From M55B112 sp964539395 (lineage in GTDB: Bacteria > Bacteroidota > Bacteroidia > Bacteroidales > GCA-2748055), in the NCBI GenBank assembly GCA_964539395.1, contig CAZIIU010000054.1, forward strand, positions 1 through 16,730: 16,730 nt of DNA, given 5' to 3'. The notes below the pieces were generated by a model. That model was not told the origin of the DNA and ran no database searches. It saw nothing but the letters and a program-made list of their open reading frames with translations. This document shows positions 1 to 7,220 of the stretch, piece by piece. The position numbers and the translations under genes were made by a program. Each line of letters begins with the position of its first letter. Within the stretch, counting starts at the first letter, position 1.

Positions 1-280
1 ATAGTGCAAAATTTGACAGCCATAAATGTGGAAGTTATTATTTAAACGATACTTAAACAAACTGATGATTGTTGTTTTGAGTGGTGTTCAGCATTATCCA
101 ATAGCGTAAAAATGGTGTTTGACCATTATGGGTTTTCTGCTATGAATACTGCTACGAATACGGTTATGAATATATCCATAAAAATAACATATTATAAGCA
201 TTTGTATGGATATTTCAGTCAGACGGGTAAAAAAATGAAAGTACGGTAGAAGAGGCTGATGGGTTTTTAAGACGACAAAT
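1..280. other. Noncoding left end
   Basis: No convincing gene lies here. The stretch holds a 22-bp repeat motif (35-56, listed separately) and an inverted repeat ATATCCATA (172-180) / TATGGATAT (205-213) with a 24-bp spacer. It also has three loose 12-bp units beginning ATGAATAC, ACGAATAC and ATGAATAT (about 142-177). A 36-codon open frame at 142-249 is too short and featureless to call. Confidence 0.5.
35..56 (+). repeat. Copy of the par-flanking motif
   Basis: These 22 bases match positions 14930-14951 exactly, which lie just upstream of parA. The core is TTTAAACGATACTTAA. The first 12 bases of the core recur in inverted orientation at 16059-16070, just after the par operon. If the molecule is a circle of this length, this copy lies about 0.7 kb past that site. 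A role as operator or partition-protein site is inferred from placement only. Confidence 0.6.
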
Positions 281-310
281 AAAAAACGGCTACCTCGTTG
301 AGGTAGCCGT
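281..310 (-). terminator. Rho-independent terminator, minus strand
   Basis: A perfect 11-bp stem, ACGGCTACCTC (286-296) and its complement (300-310), closes a 3-base loop. Six A bases at 281-286 become a U tract on the minus strand. It lies about 95 bp past the stop of the leftward gene ending at 406 and faces the right way to end that transcript. Confidence 0.85.
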
Positions 311-320
311 TAGAAAGGTA

Positions 321-355
321 GTGAACTACCCACAGGCTAAAGACCTGTGGGTTTT
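321..355 (+). repeat. IS200/IS605- or REP-like hairpin, left copy
   Basis: GTGAACTACC leads into an 8-bp stem CCCACAGG (329-336), a 7-base loop CTAAAGA and the complement CCTGTGGG (344-351). The hairpin at 16626-16658 has the same leader, stem length and loop, but three stem base pairs differ and each is compensated on both sides. Hairpins of this form are typical of IS200/IS605 ends and of REP elements, which often begin with GTAG or GGAG; this copy has GTAG at 319-322. No transposase or TnpB gene is present, so it is a solo element or remnant. Confidence 0.55.
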
Positions 356-405
356 ACGCTCCGTTTTATAAACAAAAATTCTTAGTTAATTGGGGGGAGT
401 TGCGA

Positions 406-1026
406 TTATCTTGCAGCAACTGTATTTCTTTGAATTGCTCTAGCGTTGTAAGTCTGAGCGATTTTAGCAATGTGCATGTAACCAAAACCTCTAGTTCCGA
501 TTTTTTCTTGCAATGCTGGGAAATCAGCAGTAGCAGCTTTCATTACTTCTTTGTAGTTCTTCTTAGTTAATTTTGTGAACTCAACACCATTTTCACCTTC
601 AACGTAGAAGAAGTGAGCCAAACCACCTCCGATTCTTGAATCAGATTCGATGTATTGGTTGTAAACTTTAATAGCTCCGTTTACTTGACGCTCAATCATA
701 ATGTCTTTAGAACCGAAACGAACAGGAGCATCTTCAACTACTTTTCTGATGTAAGTGATTTCAATAACTTCATACGCTCTAGTTTCACTGTTGAATTTTT
801 CAACATCAAATCCGTACTCTGTTAATTCTTTTGCTTTGAAAGTTTCTTTTTTGTTGTTGTTATCTACAAACTTTACTTTAACCTCATTGTAAGTTGGGCT
901 TACAACGAAAACTTTACCTTCAACTTTCTCACCGTTTGTATTAATTACATAACCAGGAAAAGCCTTTTTAGCTGAAACCTGAACTGCTGTAAGAAGTGCG
1001 ATTAAGATGATTGTAAAATTTTTCAT
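406..1026 (-). CDS. Secreted protein of unknown function (206 aa)
   Basis: I do not recognise a named family. The start at 1026 gives a clear Sec signal peptide (MKNFTIILIALLTAVQVSA, cleavage likely after residue 19). An in-frame ATG at 1134 would add 36 residues and bury that signal, and would start upstream of the likely promoter at 1096-1126, so it was not used. The mature part begins with a GYVINTNGEKVEGKV segment, of the kind found in Bacteroidota exported proteins that open with a small beta-rich domain. The middle is charged and beta-rich, and the C-terminus reads RGFGYMHIAKIAQTYNARA. There is no lipobox, no type IX sorting tail and no catalytic motif. The gene stands alone, with its own promoter and a strong terminator, so it is probably a single-gene transcript. 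The coding assignment is firm and the function is unknown. Confidence 0.8.
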   Translation of the reverse strand: MKNFTIILIALLTAVQVSAKKAFPGYVINTNGEKVEGKVFVVSPTYNEVKVKFVDNNNKKETFKAKELTEYGFDVEKFNSETRAYEVIEITYIRKVVEDAPVRFGSKDIMIERQVNGAIKVYNQYIESDSRIGGGLAHFFYVEGENGVEFTKLTKKNYKEVMKAATADFPALQEKIGTRGFGYMHIAKIAQTYNARAIQRNTVAAR

Positions 1027-1095
1027 GTCTTTGTATTTTTTTGTTTGTTTATTACCCTGTTTGTTTCTTTCGTTAATACAAAGATGCAGCAACTT

Positions 1096-1126
1096 CAAAG
1101 TTATTATATGAACGTTTTTTGCCAAA
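1096..1126 (-). promoter_or_regulatory. Bacteroidota-type promoter
   Basis: On the minus strand TTTGGC (1126-1121) is followed after 17 bases by TAACTTTG (1103-1096). This fits the phylum consensus TTTG ... TAnnTTTG for the housekeeping sigma factor. It lies about 70 bp upstream of the ATG at 1026, leaving an A-rich leader without a Shine-Dalgarno sequence, which is usual for the phylum. Confidence 0.6.
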
Positions 1127-1262
1127 AGTGACATGGTTTTATCTAATAAATTACATAAAAAACCTGTTTAATTGATTTTAAAATAATTTGTAGTGATATT
1201 CATATTTTGTTTCTAAACCCTTCAAAAACGCTTTAAACGGCATTTTTCATTAAAAAAGGATG

Positions 1263-1305
1263 AAAAAAAATTTGAGATAGTTTTTGCTTTAAAAATTATC
1301 CCAAA
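1263..1305 (-). terminator. Weak AU-rich terminator candidate, minus strand
   Basis: The arms at 1271-1285 and 1291-1305 pair at 13 of 15 positions around a 5-base loop. On the minus strand they are followed by eight T bases (complement of 1263-1270). It lies about 130 bp past the stop of the subtilase gene. The stem is AT-rich, so termination may be inefficient. The rest of the spacer 1135-1437 holds a 6-bp hairpin (1318-1335) and the palindrome AATACAATTGTATT (1352-1365). Confidence 0.4.
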
Positions 1306-1437
1306 TTCGAGTTTTTTAGTCGTTTTTAGACGACTCAAATCATTAAAATACAATACAATTGTATTTTTGTGACATAGTAAAATGTTAAAAATAGTAAAAA
1401 ATATACTTTTTAATTATTTTAAATAAAATTAATGTGA

Positions 1438-3204
1438 CTATTTTATAAGTTTTCCTCTTACACTACTCTGTCCATCTTTTATGGTGTAAAAGTATATTCC
1501 GTGCGGTAAAGTGCTTGTATTGACTTCTCTGAGGGTATGCCAGTTGATATTCCAGTTTTCTTGTCTGACGAGTTTTCCATCTGCGGTAAATAGCTCGAAG
1601 TAGGTTTTTCCTCTGAATCCTTTAAGCGTTATGGATATTTTATCATTAAAAGGGTTTGGAAATACATTTGCTTCTGCTGTATTTGCTTCGGTATCATTAA
1701 TATGAGCGGTATTGATAGCTTGATTCACTGCCGCGAGCGCATCCACGGTTCCATATCCATAAGTATTATTTGGAATAGAACTACCTGAAACGCCACCACA
1801 ACCTTGACCGCTCGTTCTTCCTAGCGCAGTTTGCTCGATGATGTTTTCAATTCTGTCCACATCGCCAGCTAGCGTACTATCGGCGGAAATCATTAAAGCG
1901 ACCAAGCCAGCCACGTGTGGCCCTGCCATACTTGTACCACTGGCATTCAAATACATAAAATTACCAGAGCCATCGCCCTGCGCCCAGTAAGAGGTAACGC
2001 TTTGCCCAGGTGCGACTACATTCGGCTTGATACGGTTACTGCCATCAATAGTCACAGAACCACGGCTACTGAAACCCGTAATCGTATCATTTACACCAAG
2101 CGCGCCAATGGAAAAGCTATTCTGAAACATCGCAGCCGGGTCATCTACAGAGTGACAGCCAGAACCACTATTCCCTGCGGAAACGACAACGACTACACCC
2201 GCTAGTTTTAGATTATTAATGGCAGTTTCTAGCAATACAAAATTACTGGTATCGCAGCCCTCAATCGGAGGACAACCCCACGAATTATTAATAACGTGTG
2301 GTGCTTTGGTCGGGTCGGCATTTTGGTTGTTGAGGTCGGTAGGAGCAAGAAACCACTCAAAGCACTCTAGGTAGGTCTGCGGAGAACCCCAACCGTCTTC
2401 CATATTTCGGCAGCCAATCCAGCTTGCACCAGGTGCTACGCCCAGTTGTACGGTAGTATCTTCTGCCACCATTGTTCCCATGGTGTGCGTACCGTGTCCG
2501 TGATCGTCGCAAGGTTCGGCAGCATTCAAACCGCAATTTGCATTAATAGAATCTCCTAAAGGGCTAAAAGTATGAATGGCATCGTGCCAGTTGTAATTGT
2601 GGTTGGCATTCGTACCGTCCCAGCCTCGGTATTTTTCTTTTAGGCTCGGTACTTTCCAGCCGTAGCCCGTATCTTGACCACCAACAACGACTCCTTGACC
2701 ACGGTAGCCCAACGCCCAAACGTCGTCGGCGTTCATTCGGTCAATCCCCCAAGTGACGCTGTCGTTTCGCATACCTGCGTTAGCGGTTCGAGTAAGTTCT
2801 ACAGGTTCTAAGGCTTTTACAGGTGCATTGTAAAATACATGGGCAACTTCTGGCCGTTGCGACATTTTTTTGACTAGCTCAAAATCGCCTTTTACCCAAA
2901 TGCCATTGACAATACTAAACGCTTGGTAAATGGCTTGTTCTTGGTTCAATAAATCGATTATATTGCTTTGGGTTTGGTCGGCGGTGGTGCTTAGCGCATG
3001 ATAAACGAACGTTCCTTTTTCATTTTTATCCTTGAATGCTTTCGCCAAACGCAGATTGGCTTGTTCTTCGAGATAGACGAAAAATGCTATATCTGATTCC
3101 TGCTGTTTATCCCAAAGGCTTTGGGCTATTTTGTGCTGCCAGCTTTGTGCATTTGCTTGTAACGCTAGGATTAAAATACTTACTAATAGTAGTGTTTTTT
3201 TCAT
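1438..3204 (-). CDS. Secreted subtilisin-like S8 protease with type IX sorting tail
   Basis: This is a 588-aa serine endopeptidase of the subtilase family, close in style to bacillopeptidase F (WGIDRMNADDVWALGYRGQG, residues 152-171). It has a signal peptide (residues 1-20, ending QANAQ) and an I9-like propeptide region (about 40-135). The S8 domain (about 150-495) shows catalytic Asp178 (GGQDTGYG), His237 (DDHGHGTHTMG) and Ser425 (NASGTSMAGPHVAG), with oxyanion Asn345 (VSAGNSG). All key residues are present, so it should be active. Residues about 511-588 match the C-terminal sorting domain of type IX secretion substrates, starting NVFPNPFNDKISI and ending IYFYTIKDGQSSVRGKLIK. The enzyme should therefore be released or anchored outside the cell, where it degrades proteins. 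The gene follows the amylase-like gene by 86 bp in the same direction. Two palindromes in that spacer suggest it has its own control. Confidence 0.95.
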   Translation of the reverse strand: MKKTLLLVSILILALQANAQSWQHKIAQSLWDKQQESDIAFFVYLEEQANLRLAKAFKDKNEKGTFVYHALSTTADQTQSNIIDLLNQEQAIYQAFSIVNGIWVKGDFELVKKMSQRPEVAHVFYNAPVKALEPVELTRTANAGMRNDSVTWGIDRMNADDVWALGYRGQGVVVGGQDTGYGWKVPSLKEKYRGWDGTNANHNYNWHDAIHTFSPLGDSINANCGLNAAEPCDDHGHGTHTMGTMVAEDTTVQLGVAPGASWIGCRNMEDGWGSPQTYLECFEWFLAPTDLNNQNADPTKAPHVINNSWGCPPIEGCDTSNFVLLETAINNLKLAGVVVVVSAGNSGSGCHSVDDPAAMFQNSFSIGALGVNDTITGFSSRGSVTIDGSNRIKPNVVAPGQSVTSYWAQGDGSGNFMYLNASGTSMAGPHVAGLVALMISADSTLAGDVDRIENIIEQTALGRTSGQGCGGVSGSSIPNNTYGYGTVDALAAVNQAINTAHINDTEANTAEANVFPNPFNDKISITLKGFRGKTYFELFTADGKLVRQENWNINWHTLREVNTSTLPHGIYFYTIKDGQSSVRGKLIK

Positions 3205-3216
3205 CTGGTATTGTTT

Positions 3217-3231
3217 TTTAAATGATACTTA
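3217..3231 (+). repeat. One-mismatch copy of the par-flanking motif
   Basis: TTTAAATGATACTTA differs at one base from the 15-bp core at 41-55 and 14936-14950. It lies 13 bp upstream of the subtilase start, where a promoter or operator would be expected. Chance is possible in AT-rich DNA. Confidence 0.35.
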
Positions 3232-3254
3232 TCTATTCTTAGGTTTTGGTCTGA

Positions 3255-3284
3255 TACCTATATATAGGTACTGGATTTATCCAG
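3255..3284. repeat. Two abutting palindromes
   Basis: TACCTATATATAGGTA (3255-3270) is a perfect 16-bp palindrome. It abuts the inverted repeat CTGGAT-TT-ATCCAG (3271-3284). They fill most of the gap between the stop at 3291 and the subtilase start at 3204. There is no T run, so an operator or an mRNA 3' stabilising structure fits better than a terminator. Confidence 0.5.
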
Positions 3285-3290
3285 TTTGGT

Positions 3291-5336
3291 TTAAATCTTA
3301 TATACTCTACATTCTCCCGCTTGCATGCTTTCTAAATGGTAGTTAATGCCATTATATTCCATGATTTTATCTTCCTCATCCAAAAAATGCACAGTAGAAA
3401 AATCAAATTGTGCGTTGTCTTTAACTCCAAACGTCGGAATTTTCAAATGATTGATGTTGTCTTCTGTATCTAAATTTACAATAAATAAATAATCGGGATT
3501 GTCGCTTTGCGTCCATGCAATTACTTTTTTGTGTCCCGTTGCATCTGGAGGCAATAGCCAGCGCACAGGTTTACCGTGTATTTTGGGTTGAATGCGCTCG
3601 GCATACATTTTCAGTTTCGTGATGTGGTGAAAAAGCCTTCCATTTTTACCCCAAACGTAAGGCCCTTTTGTGGCTTTTTCTCCTTCATCAATCTGAAAAA
3701 CGTATAGTTTGGTGTAATGCTCATTGGGAGCAGGTTCGTGGTGTGTGTCTCTACATTCAAACCCTAAACCCATGTAGGAAGGCATATTTCCTAAAAATAG
3801 CGTGATGAAATAACGGGCTTCGTTTCCTTTCAAATAAAATTTATCAAATCTAGGGTCGTCTTTATCGCCTGTCATTAGGGTAAAGTTGGGGGCAACTTGT
3901 CGGGTTTCCAAAATGTCGCAATAGTAGCGGAATCGTTGCTGAAACTCAGCGGTATGCACGGGCAAAGATTGTAAGTCGCCCAGCGTCGAGTCCGCATCCG
4001 AAAATTCAAGGTGGTCGATTTCGTCACCATACGCCATTTCTCCTGCGGGTGCAATGAAGGTTTCTGCAAAATATGCGAAATAAGGCGTTTTTGTTTGGAT
4101 GTGATTTTTGATGGTTTTTAGAATGTCGTAGTACAACCCCGTTTGGTGGGGTACGCCGCCAGGGCGCATTTGTACGTGCGACATATCGCCGCGCATAAAG
4201 TCAAAATTAAAGGCTTTTTGAATGGTTGCGTATTTCTCGCAGACGTACTGCCACACCTCTTTTCTAGGGTGTAAGAAGTCAATTTGCCATTCTTGGTTGT
4301 CGTTGATGCGGTCATACAATTTGAATCGAGTAAGTGGACCGAATACACGAGACATTTTCTGTGGTTTTGTAATGACGTACTCTCGCCAGACTCGCCCATC
4401 GTCATCGGTGACAGCCGTGCTTTCGTCCTCATTTACGGCAAGTCCTCTGTAAGGCGGTGCCATGGTGGCGGGTACTGGCTCGAAGCCATAATTATAAAGG
4501 TGTTGCACCAGTGCGTTCCTTCTTTTTAGGCGTTCGCCATAGTCACGATGCTCACCAAATAAGACCAATAAACGCCCTTCTTCATCAAAATCATGGAAAA
4601 ATGCTGTCCTACTTTTTGGGTAATCCAAATCAATGGCAGCCCCATTTTTTTCTAAAAAAGCCAAAATAAGGTGCTGTACTTCTTCGTGCAATTCAGCTCT
4701 GTGGTCGATGATTTCCGTATCCTTTCTTTGTAGCCATTCAAAATAATGGGGGTTAGCCAGTACTATTTGAGAATAGCGGTCGGTGTGTGGTATTACGTCC
4801 ATTCCAACGGTTTTTCCCATGGCGTGTAGGAAATTAACGGCTACTTTTAGCTGTTTTTCTACCGTGTCTAGCGATGGTATTTGGCGGCACAATTTTTCAT
4901 CAAAAAACTCGGGATTGATGTGCCAGCTACTGATGCCGTAAAGGCTTGCGACTACACCTACTTCCCATATCGGTAGGATGTGAATGGAGGATTGTGCTGC
5001 GGGAATGGTGAGGGCATATTTGACCATATTCCAAAAACTACCAATGGTACGGACATTGATGCCGACCATGTTTACTTGTTTTATCCATTCGGTGTTATCC
5101 TCTTGTGCGACGGGGCTAGGGATGCTACTTTCGGGGTTGAGGGCGACGGTAAGGGCATTCCCGCCTAGCCTTTGATGGAGGATTTGCAAGGTTTCTTGTA
5201 CAGAAAGCTGCACTGCTTGTTCTGGTAGGAGGTTGGGTATAAAGCTATTTTCGTGGTTGATGTAGCGTTTGATGTACTGGTTTTTATCTTTTGCCCAATG
5301 CTCCTGAAAGTCGTGGTAAACCTTTGGTAGGTACAT
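3291..5336 (-). CDS. Alpha-amylase-fold (GH13-like) enzyme, cytoplasmic
   Basis: This 681-aa protein resembles the alpha-amylase clan. A strand with ILPIWEVGVVASLYGISSW (120-138) corresponds to the early barrel. TVGMDVIPHTDR (176-187) matches conserved region I, with Asp180 and His184. FDFMRGDMSHV (378-388) matches region II, with Arg382 and the likely nucleophile Asp384. YFAYFAETF (419-427) matches region III, with acid/base Glu425. TLMTGDKDDPRF (486-497) is a divergent region IV, where the usual His-Asp is replaced by a Gly-Asp-Lys-Asp run. The last 90 residues look like the beta-sandwich C domain. There is no signal peptide, so it should act on alpha-glucans inside the cell; hydrolase or transglycosidase cannot be decided. 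The protein is long for a plain amylase, and about 110 residues precede the barrel. Family confidence is moderate and the exact substrate is unknown. Confidence 0.75.
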   Translation of the reverse strand: MYLPKVYHDFQEHWAKDKNQYIKRYINHENSFIPNLLPEQAVQLSVQETLQILHQRLGGNALTVALNPESSIPSPVAQEDNTEWIKQVNMVGINVRTIGSFWNMVKYALTIPAAQSSIHILPIWEVGVVASLYGISSWHINPEFFDEKLCRQIPSLDTVEKQLKVAVNFLHAMGKTVGMDVIPHTDRYSQIVLANPHYFEWLQRKDTEIIDHRAELHEEVQHLILAFLEKNGAAIDLDYPKSRTAFFHDFDEEGRLLVLFGEHRDYGERLKRRNALVQHLYNYGFEPVPATMAPPYRGLAVNEDESTAVTDDDGRVWREYVITKPQKMSRVFGPLTRFKLYDRINDNQEWQIDFLHPRKEVWQYVCEKYATIQKAFNFDFMRGDMSHVQMRPGGVPHQTGLYYDILKTIKNHIQTKTPYFAYFAETFIAPAGEMAYGDEIDHLEFSDADSTLGDLQSLPVHTAEFQQRFRYYCDILETRQVAPNFTLMTGDKDDPRFDKFYLKGNEARYFITLFLGNMPSYMGLGFECRDTHHEPAPNEHYTKLYVFQIDEGEKATKGPYVWGKNGRLFHHITKLKMYAERIQPKIHGKPVRWLLPPDATGHKKVIAWTQSDNPDYLFIVNLDTEDNINHLKIPTFGVKDNAQFDFSTVHFLDEEDKIMEYNGINYHLESMQAGECRVYKI

Positions 5337-5380
5337 AATTATATTGGCTTTTTTGGTTGAATTGCTAATTTAGGGAGGTT

Positions 5381-5440
5381 TTGTGTGAAAGTGTGTGAAA
5401 GTGTGTGAAAGTGTGTGAAAGTGTGTGAAAGTGTGTGAAA
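5381..5440. repeat. Six tandem copies of a 10-bp unit
   Basis: GTGTGTGAAA is repeated five times perfectly (5391-5440), after one copy with T for the first G (5381-5390). The array begins 45 bp upstream of the amylase-like start and ends 12 bp past the stop of the alpha/beta hydrolase. A pure decamer array in promoter-proximal position may vary in length by slippage and change promoter spacing by whole helical turns. Confidence 0.9.
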
Positions 5441-5451
5441 GCCTATTGTAT

Positions 5452-6222
5452 TTACTTTTGGAGTAATGACTTGATGACTTCTGCTGTTTTTTCTGGTTGT
5501 TCTAATGGGAACAGATGCCCTCCATCAAAACTTACAAACTCCGCACCCAATAGTCTATTTTTCAGCCATCTAATGTCCGTTTTCCAAAGGACTTTATAAT
5601 GCCCCGAATACATAAAATGGCAAGGCATTTTAAGCGGTATTTTTTGTCGAATGATGGGAAGTTGTCTAAATATTTGATACTCTATTTCTCTTGAAAATGC
5701 GAGCTGGTAGCCTTTTTTTTCGTGTGGTTTTAGTCCGTATTCAATGTAGTTTTCAAAGCTTTTTGGATGGAATGTTTGAAATAATTTTTTCGGTTTAAAG
5801 TAGTCGTATGCCTCTTCTTTTGTATCAAAAAACTGCCGCCTAACCCGTGTTCTTGCTGCGGGCGTTTGCTTATCAAACTGATTAATCAATTTTAGAAGCT
5901 CTAAAATACGGCGTTTTATCGGTGCAAAAATCGGCGGATCCAATAGGATAATGTGCTGAAATAGGTCGGGACGTTGCTCGGCTGCCAGCAAGGTAACGCC
6001 GCCGCCCAGCGAATGACCAATGCCAATAACGGGGTGTTTTCCGTGCCTTTCGATGTTGTCAATGAGTTCTTGGGCGAGGGGCTGCCAGCGGGGTGCAACG
6101 GCGTATTCACCATGTCCAAATTGCTCTACCACTTGGACCGAATAGGGACTTAGGCAGTCAAAAAAATGGCGGTAGGTGCTGGCATTAAAACCATTGGCGT
6201 GAGAAAACTGTATCGGTGTCAT
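5452..6222 (-). CDS. Alpha/beta hydrolase (256 aa)
   Basis: This is a single-domain alpha/beta hydrolase of ordinary length. HANGF at residues 8-12 supplies the oxyanion-side loop. GHSLGG (69-74) is the nucleophile elbow with Ser71. DGGHLFPLEQPE (233-244) carries catalytic His235. The acid residue probably lies around 205-216. The start at 6222 was chosen because the fold begins directly with PIQFSHANGF; an in-frame upstream ATG at 6291 would overlap the divergent gene and add a basic stretch unlike the family. There is no signal peptide, so it should be cytoplasmic. The substrate cannot be told, with esterases, lactonases and peptidases of this clan all possible. It is co-directional with the amylase-like gene, 115 bp apart and separated by a tandem repeat. 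Confidence 0.85.
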   Translation of the reverse strand: MTPIQFSHANGFNASTYRHFFDCLSPYSVQVVEQFGHGEYAVAPRWQPLAQELIDNIERHGKHPVIGIGHSLGGGVTLLAAEQRPDLFQHIILLDPPIFAPIKRRILELLKLINQFDKQTPAARTRVRRQFFDTKEEAYDYFKPKKLFQTFHPKSFENYIEYGLKPHEKKGYQLAFSREIEYQIFRQLPIIRQKIPLKMPCHFMYSGHYKVLWKTDIRWLKNRLLGAEFVSFDGGHLFPLEQPEKTAEVIKSLLQK

Positions 6223-6271
6223 GGTTGATCTTTGTGCGGAATATCGTACTTTTCGCTCGAAATAGAAGGTT

Positions 6272-6835
6272 ATGAGAAATATTTTGTTCACCGCTGTATT
6301 GATACTGCTTTTTGGGGGATGCTACTGGCAGGAAACGGACATCGAAAGAGATTTCAGGCGATTTAAGAATAGTTTTTCTACCACAAGTCTGCCTTTAGAT
6401 ACGAATGTACTGTATAGGGTACACAATAGCGACGTCGTTTCTGCTCGAATAGATACGGCAATGGTGCAGGCGTTCATTGATGCAGGTTATAAGCTGGCGA
6501 TAAATGACCCCGTTTATGATGGCTACGGTTATGGTTTGCGCCTACCAAAAGAAGAAGATTTGGATTACGAAGGGCTGATTTTTTACGAATCAAAAGGGCG
6601 GGAACAGTTTTTTGTATTGAATACCTACACACCTAGCGGTGAGCTGGTGAGTAGCTTGCCAATTTCGGGGGACAGTAGCAGCTACAAACGCATAACAGGG
6701 CGGATTACACAAAGCCGTTTGATTGGCTTGCGGGAATTTGTATTGCATTACCCTGAATTGGGAAGTATAGAATATTTCTATCAGATTAATAAAACTGGAC
6801 TTATCGAACCGTTAGATACTTTTTATACTAGATGA
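6272..6835 (+). CDS. Putative lipoprotein of unknown function (187 aa)
   Basis: The start at 6272 gives a short hydrophobic leader, MRNILFTAVLILLFGGC, with Cys17 in a weak lipobox (FGG-C). Lipid attachment and Sec export are therefore likely but not certain. The mature protein is acidic in its first third and rich in Tyr and Gly around residues 80-95 (NDPVYDGYGYGLRLP). It has no transmembrane helix after the leader and no motif I recognise. It is transcribed divergently from the alpha/beta hydrolase, with only 49 bp between the starts, so the two promoters must overlap or lie back to back in 6223-6271. An AAGG sits 3 bp before the ATG, too close for a normal ribosome-binding site. No clear terminator follows. 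Confidence 0.75.
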   Translation: MRNILFTAVLILLFGGCYWQETDIERDFRRFKNSFSTTSLPLDTNVLYRVHNSDVVSARIDTAMVQAFIDAGYKLAINDPVYDGYGYGLRLPKEEDLDYEGLIFYESKGREQFFVLNTYTPSGELVSSLPISGDSSSYKRITGRITQSRLIGLREFVLHYPELGSIEYFYQINKTGLIEPLDTFYTR

Positions 6836-6862
6836 TGTTTTATTGTTTCGTTTTTTTATCAA

Positions 6863-6935
6863 AATTATTTTTGTGCGTGCAAAAATGATAAAATGATAAA
6901 ATGATAAAATGTAAAAATGAAGAAATGCAAAAATC
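6863..6935 (+). repeat. 8-bp repeat array 1
   Basis: A head of 17 bases (6863-6879, ending GTGCGTG) is followed by seven 8-bp units at 6880-6935: CAAAAATG, ATAAAATG three times, TAAAAATG, AAGAAATG, CAAAAATC. The first 25 bases (6863-6887) recur exactly at 7156-7180. The consensus unit is NNAAAATG. It belongs to a family with four other members in this window. Confidence 0.85.
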
Positions 6936-7014
6936 CTATCCATTGTTTTTAATGCTTTTAAAGCTATAAAATGCCACAAAATACCATTATAAGTTAGCCG
7001 TTCTGAGTGGGTTT

Positions 7015-7149
7015 TATCTTCGGTTTTAGAGGTNNNNNNNNNNNNNNNNNNNNNNNNNNNNNNNNNNNNNNNNNNNNNNNNNNNNNNNNNNNNNNNNNNN
7101 NNNNNNNNNNNNNNNNNNNNNNNNNNNNNNNNNTATCTTCGGTTTTAGA
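7015..7149. other. Scaffold gap (100 N) flanked by a 16-bp direct repeat
   Basis: Positions 7034-7133 are exactly 100 N, the placeholder commonly used for a gap of unknown size. TATCTTCGGTTTTAGA occurs both before (7015-7030) and after (7134-7149) the gap. The longer 25-bp head of the neighbouring 8-bp arrays is also duplicated across it. The likely cause is assembly failure over repeated DNA, so sequence, possibly including a gene, may be missing. Confidence 0.9.
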
Positions 7150-7155
7150 TGCTAG

Positions 7156-7220
7156 AATTATTTTTGTGCGTGCAAAAATGGTAAAATGATAAAATGTAAA
7201 AATGCAAAAACGATAAAATG
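7156..7220 (+). repeat. 8-bp repeat array 2, abutting the recombinase stop codon
   Basis: The same 25-bp head as array 1 (7156-7180) starts a run of six units at 7173-7220: CAAAAATG, GTAAAATG, ATAAAATG, TAAAAATG, CAAAAACG, ATAAAATG. The last unit ends at the base before the recombinase stop codon (7221-7223, minus strand). Confidence 0.85.

Noticed and set aside
142..249. 36-codon open frame near the left end
   Set aside because: It consists partly of a 12-bp repeat and lacks any motif, signal peptide or ribosome-binding context.
1915..2205. Rightward open frame inside the subtilase gene
   Set aside because: It is antisense to a strongly supported gene with intact catalytic motifs and has no recognisable domain.
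7007..7189. Rightward open frame running through the N gap
   Set aside because: Most of it is unknown sequence and the rest is repeat DNA; there is no domain or start signal.
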